Source: DASWZN01 sp036404435
GTDB lineage: Bacteria; Acidobacteriota; Terriglobia; Bryobacterales; Bryobacteraceae
Direction: 5' to 3'
Assembly: GCA_036404435.1 (NCBI GenBank)
Contig: DASWZN010000051.1
Coordinates: 186,001-250,000 of the forward strand
DNA length: 64,000 nucleotides
Shown here: piece after piece, positions 57,982 to 64,000 of the stretch
How the letters are laid out: each line of letters begins with the position of its first letter
Numbering within the stretch: position 1 is the stretch's first letter
Position numbers and translations under genes: made by a program
Notes under the pieces: generated by a model
Seen by the model: only the letters and a program-made list of their open reading frames with translations
Database searches by the model: none
What the model was told of the DNA's origin: nothing

Positions 57982-59094
57982 ATGTATATCCACGAGCTTC
58001 CAGATTGGCCACGGTTCCACTGGAACCGGGAGCAACTCGCCGAGAGCTTGGCCTCAGTTCGCCATCGGCAGGGCCGACTGATCGGCCACATGGAGGCCCT
58101 CGGGTTCAAACTGCGGCAGGAGGCCGTCCTCCAAACACTGACCGCCGATGTTCTCAAAAGCAGCGAGATCGAGGGGGAAAGGCTGGACGCCGAACAGGTC
58201 CGGTCGTCGATCGCCAGGCGTTTAGGCATAGACATCGGCGCGCTCAAGCCGGCGGACCGCAACGTTGAGGGCGTGGTTGAGATGATGCTCGACGCCACGC
58301 GCCGGTATGACCAGCCGCTCACTGCCGAACGCCTGTTCGCGTGGCACGCGTCCCTGTTTCCCACCGGGCGCAGCGGCATGACCAGAATCAGGGCCGGGGC
58401 CTGGCGCGGCGACAGCACGGGACCGATGCAGGTGGTTTCCGGTCCGGTTGGAAAGGAGCACGTCCATTTCGAAGCGCCGAGGGCGGATCGGCTGAGAGCG
58501 GAGGTTGGGGCGTTCCTGGATTGGTTCGAGGGAGATCCTGGTATCGATCCTGTGCTGAAGGCCGGGCTGGCGCATGTTTGGTTTGTGACGATTCACCCGT
58601 TCGACGACGGCAACGGCCGCGTAGCACGCGCCATCGCCGATATGGCTCTAGCGCGCTCGGAGAACAGCTCGCAGCGATTCTATAGCATGTCGGCGCAGAT
58701 TGGGCTGGAGCGCAAGGCCTACTACGACATTCTGGAGACGACGCAGCAAGGAACGATGGACATCACGCCGTGGATGGACTGGTTCCTGGATTGCTTGGGG
58801 CGTGCGATCGACGGCGCGCGGACAGCGCTCGGCGCGGTTCTGGCCAAGGCGCGTTTTTGGGAGCGCATTCAGGGTATCCAGCTCAACGATCGCCAGCGTC
58901 TCGTGGTCAACCGCCTGCTGGACGGCTTCGGGGGCAAGCTTACGACATCGAAATACGCGAAGCTCTCGAAGTGTTCGCAGGACACGGCGCTTCGCGACAT
59001 TCTGGCGCTGGTCGGGCGGGGGATTCTGGTGCGCAACCCCGAGGGAGGGCGGAGTACGAGCTACTCGCTGGCCGGGGAGCCGGAGGGCGGGTGA
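57982..59094 (+). CDS. Fic-domain AMP/nucleotidyl-transferase with N-terminal self-inhibition motif
   Basis: 370 residues from ATG 57982. The Fic core HPFDDGNGR is at 205-213 with catalytic H205. The class II inhibitory motif SSEIEG is at 60-65 (S60-x3-E64-G65), so the enzyme should be held inactive by its own N-terminal helix. An N-terminal DUF4172/Fic_N-like region precedes it, and a C-terminal winged-helix-like region (LTTSKYAKLSKCSQDTALRDILALVGRGILV) may bind DNA. Fic proteins usually transfer AMP to Tyr/Thr of targets; the target here is unknown. TATAAT stands 20 nt upstream of the ATG. Confidence 0.9.
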   Translation: MYIHELPDWPRFHWNREQLAESLASVRHRQGRLIGHMEALGFKLRQEAVLQTLTADVLKSSEIEGERLDAEQVRSSIARRLGIDIGALKPADRNVEGVVEMMLDATRRYDQPLTAERLFAWHASLFPTGRSGMTRIRAGAWRGDSTGPMQVVSGPVGKEHVHFEAPRADRLRAEVGAFLDWFEGDPGIDPVLKAGLAHVWFVTIHPFDDGNGRVARAIADMALARSENSSQRFYSMSAQIGLERKAYYDILETTQQGTMDITPWMDWFLDCLGRAIDGARTALGAVLAKARFWERIQGIQLNDRQRLVVNRLLDGFGGKLTTSKYAKLSKCSQDTALRDILALVGRGILVRNPEGGRSTSYSLAGEPEGG

Positions 59095-59122
59095 TGGCGC
59101 GCGCTGCCGGCTACCGCGTGGG

Positions 59123-59144
59123 GCAGGCCGTTTGGCTGGCCTGC
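59123..59144. repeat. GGCAGGC-family palindrome after the fic gene
   Basis: GCAGGCC-GTTTGGCT-GGCCTGC is an inverted repeat just after the fic stop. It belongs to the family seen at 45542 and 57801. The rest of 59095-59381 shows no supported gene. Confidence 0.5.
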
Positions 59145-59381
59145 GGTGGCCGGCATGCGCTGATCGATGGGATGGCGGCGTTACATCCACTCGGTCCGCG
59201 TCGTTGGGGAGGAATTGGTGTGGCGCATCGCGTTGACCCGGCGCGTTGCTCTGCCCTCACATTTCAGAAGGAAGCACAGGGCGTTCGACGTCAACTTGCT
59301 ATGATTGCTGCGGGCCGAGAGGTGTTCCGTCGCGCCTCGGAAACGATGACCCTGTAGCCCGCGTGGTGATCCAACGCCTGC

Positions 59382-60215
59382 TTATGAAAGCACTCCGGCC
59401 TGCTCCGCGCCCTTACGCTTCGGGTATAAGTACCAGCCCAGCAGCACCGCGAAGAGGGCCCCGGGCACCGCAAAGGATATTGCCGGGGTAAGGTCGCCTG
59501 CGAAACCCTTTGCGACGGGCACCACGATCATTGCGATCACCTCGATACTGATCAGAATCAGCACAACACTGAGGACCGGCGCAAGCGTGAAGCCCATTTC
59601 TTTCCGCTGAAGCAGCATGACCGCGGCAATCACCAGCGCGGGCAAGAGAAAACAAAGATCCAGCACGTGAATCGGGTCGGTAAACTGTCCCGCGGCGGCG
59701 GCACCGGCCGGGATTTGCCCGGCACGGATCGCCAGCACGATTTCCTTCAACTCATGCGCCCCCGCGAAGAGAGACAGCAGAATGAAGGCTGCTGCGATCG
59801 ATCTGCGCGGAGCGCCAGGACTATAGGTCTTCGCAATCTCGACCGGCACGAGGAATTTCCGCACACCCATCAGGCCGTAGAAGCTGAGGCCCATCACGGC
59901 ACAGTAGGCGGGGAACATCGCATTGAAGTGAACGTCAAACACATAGATCGGGAAATTGTAGCAAAGATACCCCAGCGTGCCGGCCCAGACAAGCAGTGCG
60001 CAAAGAGACCCCCGCCTAGCGAGCACCGTTGTAACAACGAGCGTCGGCAGAATCAGGCACAGGTCGAGGATGTCGCTCACCACAGCACCCGCCACGGATG
60101 CGGGTTTCTCTCGCCAGTAAATGCCTGGCCAAAAAACCGAGAGGCCAGTGACTGCAAGGACTATGCAAAGAGGCACACTGATCCACAACAGGAATGAGCG
60201 CAGTTTCTGGTTCAT
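59382..60215 (-). CDS. Integral membrane protein of unknown function
   Basis: 277 residues with about eight hydrophobic helices (FLLWISVPLCIVLAVTGLSV, AVVSDILDLCLILPTLVVTTVL, LLVWAGTLGYLCYNFPIYVF, AYCAVMGLSFYGLMGV and four more after residue 140). No cofactor ligands or transporter signature are recognised. SD GGGAGTC is close to the ATG. It stands alone with flanking gaps of about 290 and 390 bp. Confidence 0.75.
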   Translation of the reverse strand: MNQKLRSFLLWISVPLCIVLAVTGLSVFWPGIYWREKPASVAGAVVSDILDLCLILPTLVVTTVLARRGSLCALLVWAGTLGYLCYNFPIYVFDVHFNAMFPAYCAVMGLSFYGLMGVRKFLVPVEIAKTYSPGAPRRSIAAAFILLSLFAGAHELKEIVLAIRAGQIPAGAAAAGQFTDPIHVLDLCFLLPALVIAAVMLLQRKEMGFTLAPVLSVVLILISIEVIAMIVVPVAKGFAGDLTPAISFAVPGALFAVLLGWYLYPKRKGAEQAGVLS

Positions 60216-60601
60216 GACCTGACTCCCGAATGGAACACGCCCGAGCCCCAGGTGTGAATCGCATTGCGACCTCCAGTTCCTCGGACCCTAGTTCGGCTCC
60301 GTTCTAACATGGAGACGGAGATCAGGGCCGAATATTACAGCCGGGGCGGGATGCGTTTCTCGACGTGGTTGGTTGAGGACGGAAGGGTTCGCCATGGCAA
60401 AACTGGAGCCGATCAGGAGCGAAGGTAGCCCAGAGCATGGGTACTGAGAAACGCGCTCGCCGCCGGGGATCCGCTTTCCGAATGAGCGCATAGTCACCTA
60501 CCCTGACCTGTGCTGGTCGTGGATCTCCGTCTCGCCAACAACTGGAAATGGGCGGCTGTTAACTCAGCGCCCACGGGCGGAGCCATTGCCCCGCGTCCGA
60601 G
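60216..60601. other. Intergenic region, no supported gene
   Basis: About 386 bp. A 69-codon minus frame (60288-60497) and a short plus frame from 60311 (METEIRAEYYSRGGMRFSTW..) are open, but neither has an SD or a known motif. The lower GC here suggests decayed or acquired sequence. Confidence 0.4.
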
Positions 60602-61597
60602 CTATCCCCCGATCGAATACATCGGCCGAGGCGGCGCGACGAAGCGGGCGGTGTTGATCTCGTGGCCCTCCCACTTGGCACGCACATTGGCCCGCACCGC
60701 CTGCGCGATCTCGTCGTCGGAAGCGCCGCCGCGCAGCAGGGCCCTGACGTCCGTCTCCTCGATGGCAAACAGGCAATAGCGCAGATGGCCGTCGGCGGTC
60801 AGGCGGATGCGGTTGCACTTGAGGCAAAACGGCCGGCTCACCGAGGCGATGAAACCGATGCGGCCGATGCCGTCGGCGTAGCGGTATTCGGTAGCCGGAG
60901 CGCGCGGATCCTCGGCCGGAATCTCTAGGAGCGGCGCGATCTCACGCGAAAGCTGCGCGACGATTTCGTCGGCCGTCAGCACGCTGCCACGGTCCCAGAT
61001 GCCCTGCGCGTCGAGCGGCATGAACTCGATGAAGCGCACCTCCATCCCATTCTCGCGGCCGAACCGCGCCAGCGGAACGATGTCCGGCTCGGTCAGCCCC
61101 TTCACCGCGACGGCGTTGATCTTGATAGGGTCGAAGCCGAGACTGCGGCAGGCGGCGATGCCGGCCAGGACCCGGCCGAGCTCGTCGCGCCGCGTGATGC
61201 GGAGGAAGCGCTCGCGGTCGAGCGTGTCCAGGTGGATGTTGATGCGCCGCAGGCCGGCCTCGTAAAGCGCCGGCGCCAGGTCCTCGAGCAGCACGCCGTT
61301 GGTGGTCAGCGCCAGGTCCGCGATCCCGGGAATGGCAGCCAGGCGCCGCACCAGGTCCGGCAGATCCCTTCGCACCAGCGGCTCGCCGCCGGTGATACGC
61401 ACCCTGCTTACGCCCAGCCCGGCGGCGATGCGCACGAAGCGCTCGATCTCCTCGTAACTCAGGATCTCGGCGCGCGCGACGTAGGCGGGGTCGCGCTCGG
61501 GCATGCAGTAGAAGCAGCGGATGTTGCAGCGGTCGGTAACGCTGACGCGGAGGCTGTTGTGCGAGCGGCCGAAGGTATCGAGCAGCCCGGTCGTCAT
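60602..61597 (-). CDS. moaA: GTP 3',8-cyclase (molybdenum cofactor biosynthesis)
   Basis: 331 residues. Radical SAM cluster C24, C28, C31 in TDRCNIRCFYCMP, SAM-binding ITGGEPLVR, and the C-terminal second cluster FCLKCNRIRLTADGHLRYC. It converts GTP to 3',8-cyclo-GTP, the first step of molybdopterin synthesis. No other moa or moe gene is present here. It starts 7 nt after the nadA stop, so it is co-transcribed with nadA. Confidence 0.95.
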   Translation of the reverse strand: MTTGLLDTFGRSHNSLRVSVTDRCNIRCFYCMPERDPAYVARAEILSYEEIERFVRIAAGLGVSRVRITGGEPLVRRDLPDLVRRLAAIPGIADLALTTNGVLLEDLAPALYEAGLRRINIHLDTLDRERFLRITRRDELGRVLAGIAACRSLGFDPIKINAVAVKGLTEPDIVPLARFGRENGMEVRFIEFMPLDAQGIWDRGSVLTADEIVAQLSREIAPLLEIPAEDPRAPATEYRYADGIGRIGFIASVSRPFCLKCNRIRLTADGHLRYCLFAIEETDVRALLRGGASDDEIAQAVRANVRAKWEGHEINTARFVAPPRPMYSIGG

Positions 61598-61604
61598 CGG
61601 GATG

Positions 61605-62534
61605 TCACCCCAGAGCCAGCATCCTCTCGAGCGGAACCAGCGCCCTGGCGGCGATGTCCTCGGGAACTTCGACGCGCGGCGAGAGAGTGAGCAGGCAGTC
61701 GCGCAGCTTCTCCAGCGTGTTGAGCTTCATGTACTGGCACTCGCTGCAATTGCAGTTGTCGTTGGGCACGAAGTAGAAGCGCTTGTGCGGGGCGAGTTTC
61801 TCGAGCGAGTGCGCGACGCCGCTCTCGGTCATGACGATGAACTCGTCCGCCGGGGCCTCGACGCAGTACCGGATGATGGCGGTTGTGGAGCCGATGAAAT
61901 GGGCCTGGTCGAGCACCTCGGGCGGGCACTCGGGATGCGCCGCGACGAGCGCGTCGGGGTGCGCGGCGCGAGCCTCGGCCACCCGGCGCGCATTGAAGGT
62001 CGCATGGACGATGCAGGTCCCCTGCCAGATCTTCATGTTCTGGCGGCCGGTTTGCTTCTGGACATAGCTGCCCAGGTTCCGGTCGGGCAGGAACAGGACC
62101 GTCTTCTCGGGCGGGATCGAATTCACCACCTGGACGGCGTTGCGCGAGGTGCAGAGGATGTCGCTCTCCGCCTTCACCTCGATCGAGGTGTTGATGTAGC
62201 TCACGATCGCGTGATCGGGATGCTGGCGGCGGTAGGCGCGGACGGGTTCGACGGCGCAGCTTTCGACCAGGCTGCAACTGGCGGCGCGATCGGGGACGAC
62301 GACGATGCGGCTCGGATTGAGCACCTTGGCGGTCTCCGCCATGAACCACACGCCGCAGAAGGCGATCACGTCGCCCTCGAACTGGCGGGCCTTGCGGGCC
62401 AGTTCGAGGCTGTCGCCCACGCAGTCGGCCAGGTCCTGGATCTCCGGCTCCTGGTAGTGGTGCGCCAGCAGGATGGCCCGGCGCGCGCGCTTCAGGTCCA
62501 GGATCTCTTCGGCCAGTGTTGCGGTTGCCAGCAT
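61605..62534 (-). CDS. nadA: Quinolinate synthase A
   Basis: 309 residues from ATG 62534. Family landmarks: AILLAHHYQEPEIQDLADCVGDS, VIAFCGVWFMAETAK, FLPDRNLGSYV, AAHPECPPEVL and the C-terminal NCNCSECQYMKLNTLEKL that supplies an iron-sulfur cysteine. It condenses iminoaspartate with dihydroxyacetone phosphate to quinolinate for NAD. A longer frame to 62576 adds 14 residues but lacks support; TACAAT (62550-62555, minus) lies 15 nt before the chosen ATG. No nadB or nadC is seen in the window. Confidence 0.95.
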   Translation of the reverse strand: MLATATLAEEILDLKRARRAILLAHHYQEPEIQDLADCVGDSLELARKARQFEGDVIAFCGVWFMAETAKVLNPSRIVVVPDRAASCSLVESCAVEPVRAYRRQHPDHAIVSYINTSIEVKAESDILCTSRNAVQVVNSIPPEKTVLFLPDRNLGSYVQKQTGRQNMKIWQGTCIVHATFNARRVAEARAAHPDALVAAHPECPPEVLDQAHFIGSTTAIIRYCVEAPADEFIVMTESGVAHSLEKLAPHKRFYFVPNDNCNCSECQYMKLNTLEKLRDCLLTLSPRVEVPEDIAARALVPLERMLALG

Positions 62535-62601
62535 GGAGGAACTAGTTCCATTGTAACAGCGGGCTTGCGCAGGCAAGGTGCGCGCGATGGGCTCGGGCGA
62601 G

Positions 62602-63429
62602 CTACTTCCGTTCAGCCGGAGGAGGCTTCGCCGCGGGGGGCTTGCCGGGCGCGGGCTCGCCCTGGGTTCCGGTCCTGCTCAGGATGACGGTATCTACGCG
62701 GCGGTTGTGCGCGCGGTGCTCCTCGGTGTCGTTGTCTTCGACCGGATGGATGTCGGCGTAGCCCACAACAGCCAGTTGGTACTCGGACACCGCGAATCGG
62801 GTCGTCAGTAGTTCGAGCATCGCGATGGCGCGCGCCGAGGAGAGTTCCCAGTTGTTGTGGAAGCGCGAATTGTGAATTGGGACCGCGTCCGTGTTTCCCT
62901 CCAGGCGCACCGAGTTGGGGAGCCGCTTGATGGTCTCCGCGATCTTGCCGATGCTCGAGTAAGCCGCGGGGTTCACCGCGTCGTCCCCCGTGGCGAAGAA
63001 GGCGGCCTCGGTCATGCTCACGATGAGGCCGCGCGCCTCGAGCCGGATCTGCAGCTTGCCGGCGGCGATCTCCTGCTTCAGTTCCGAGTCCAGGTATTGC
63101 ATGGAGGGGAGCAGGTCCACCACCACGAGGTCCTCTTTCGCAACTTTGGAAAGTTCCGTTTTGGCGCCTCCCGGGCCCTTCTTCATCGCATTGCCGACGC
63201 CCTTGTCGTCCACCGTGCCTCCCAGGACCGCCGCGACGGCGGCGGTGACGCGGCCCTCCGTGAGCGCCTTGGTCACGCTGTCGGAGACCTGCTTGGCGCG
63301 GGACTTATCCGACTGGGAGGAGGCGAACATCACCACGAAGAAGGCGAACATCAGGGTGATGAAGTCGGAGTAGGAGACCAGCCAGCGCTCGTGGTTGGCG
63401 TGCTCTTCGTGTTTGGCTTTGCGGCTCAT
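62602..63429 (-). CDS. motB: Flagellar motor stator protein MotB-like
   Basis: 275 residues. One membrane helix near 20-38 has the proton-carrying D22 in YSDFITLMFAFFVVMFA. A linker with an amphipathic plug-like segment follows, and an OmpA-type peptidoglycan-binding domain covers about 130-250 (IRLEARGLIVSMTEAAFFATGDDAV, RLEGNTDAVPIH, SSARAIAMLELL, GYADIHPVEDNDTEEHRAHNRRVDT). Together with MotA it forms the proton-driven stator. The ATG overlaps the motA stop (ATGA). The Pro-rich tail is not conserved. Confidence 0.93.
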   Translation of the reverse strand: MSRKAKHEEHANHERWLVSYSDFITLMFAFFVVMFASSQSDKSRAKQVSDSVTKALTEGRVTAAVAAVLGGTVDDKGVGNAMKKGPGGAKTELSKVAKEDLVVVDLLPSMQYLDSELKQEIAAGKLQIRLEARGLIVSMTEAAFFATGDDAVNPAAYSSIGKIAETIKRLPNSVRLEGNTDAVPIHNSRFHNNWELSSARAIAMLELLTTRFAVSEYQLAVVGYADIHPVEDNDTEEHRAHNRRVDTVILSRTGTQGEPAPGKPPAAKPPPAERK

Positions 63430-64000
63430 TGCGGCCCTGCCGGGGCGGCTCCCGCGGCAGCGGGCGTGGCGGCGGGCGGCGCGGCCGCGGCGGCGCCGGC
63501 TTTCTCCTTGGCAGGCTTTGCGGGCTTCGCCTGAACAGGCTCCAGGTAGGCCTCCAGCTTGGTGCGGATCAGCTTGGGATTCAGTCCCTCGACGATACCG
63601 GCAACCCCCTCCAGCATCAGCTCTTTGATCTGCATGGCCGCCTGAGTGCGGGCCTTGATCTTGGTGCCCACCGGCAGGAAGAGGATGTTAGCCGAGGCGA
63701 CGCCGTAGATGGTGGCCACGAACGCCACCGCGATACCGCGCCCGACTTCGTCGATGTTGGCCAGGTTCTTCATGACCTGGATCAGCCCCAGCACGGCCCC
63801 GATGATGCCGATGGTCGGCGAGTACCCGCCGGCCGCTTCGAAGACTTTGGCCTCCATCTCGGCGCGGCGCTCCTCGACGGCCATTTCGAGCTCCATCATT
63901 TTGTGGATTTCCTGGAGGTCGGTGCCGTCGACAGCCAGGTTCAGCGCTTTGCGGAGGAACTTGTCCGGAGCGGTCGCGGCGTCCTGCTCGAGCGACACGA
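63426..64000 (-). CDS. motA: Flagellar motor stator protein MotA-like (3' part, cut by window edge)
   Basis: The frame continues past the right edge; about 191 codons are visible. Visible parts are the cytoplasmic segment FLRKALNLAVDGTD, the EMAVEERRAEME helix, and the last two membrane helices (YSPTIGIIGAVLGLIQVMKNL and GIAVAFVATIYGVASANILFLP) with the conserved VGRGIAVAF turn. Ala/Pro-rich C-terminal tail. The first two membrane helices must lie outside the window. Upstream of motB and overlapping it by 4 nt. Confidence 0.9.
   Translation of the reverse strand, partial: VSLEQDAATAPDKFLRKALNLAVDGTDLQEIHKMMELEMAVEERRAEMEAKVFEAAGGYSPTIGIIGAVLGLIQVMKNLANIDEVGRGIAVAFVATIYGVASANILFLPVGTKIKARTQAAMQIKELMLEGVAGIVEGLNPKLIRTKLEAYLEPVQAKPAKPAKEKAGAAAAAPPAATPAAAGAAPAGPQ

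Noticed and set aside
60288..60497. 69-codon minus-strand frame in a gap
   Set aside because: No SD, motif or promoter; kept only as a note on the intergenic region.

Overview
The window looks like a chromosomal segment of a soil-type acidobacterium, most likely of the Bryobacterales/Solibacter group. The evidence is high GC, a PadR regulator followed by an acidobacterial duplicated orphan permease (ADOP), an Oar-like TonB receptor, many secreted proteins of acidobacterial style, and abundant palindromic interspersed repeats. No rRNA, tRNA, CRISPR array or complete insertion sequence was recognised.

Layout. 0-7.4 kb: the start of a secreted protein gene, dipeptidase pepD, a PadR/ADOP/oxidoreductase operon, a pepD fossil, a BrnT/BrnA toxin-antitoxin pair and the remains of a second such module. 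7.4-22.4 kb: a lipid acyltransferase/acyl-ACP synthetase (Aas type), a glycosidase-like TIM barrel, a patatin, two tandem paralogues of an unknown secreted family, a matrixin-like protease, a LiaF-like membrane protein, a secreted TIM-barrel protein and lepB. 22.4-31.6 kb: three tandem outer-membrane barrels running into a TonB receptor, a Tat-exported metallo-beta-lactamase-fold protein, and a LiaF-like/LytS/LytTR operon. 32-46.8 kb: a methyltransferase, a 1218-residue Cys-rich secreted protein, and a glycan-assembly region (GT-C transferase, three further glycosyltransferases, methyltransferase, flippase, DUF362 protein). 46.8-51.4 kb: SGNH hydrolase, NIPSNAP protein, AbrB-type regulator, inositol-phosphate synthase and an SDR epimerase. 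51.7-64 kb: GH57, a phosphoesterase-like protein lacking its metal sites, nadE, a Fic protein, an unknown membrane protein, moaA, nadA and the motA/motB stator genes.

The most unusual signals are non-coding. A 130-131 bp foldback element occurs three times. Each copy sits in the loop of the same palindromic repeat with a 4-bp duplication, an empty target is present at 114-156, and one copy shows compensatory base changes in both arms. A second, unrelated 106-bp insertion splits the neighbouring hairpin of one target. Several genes also have a -10-like hexamer 6-9 nt before the start codon, which suggests leaderless mRNAs.

Among proteins, the points worth following are the tandem barrels (one frameshifted at a C7 tract), the pseudo-phosphoesterase, the duplicated 5' end of a glycosyltransferase gene, and the two LiaF-like paralogues sharing a 13-bp upstream block. 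All functional names come from reading motifs by eye; no database search was run.
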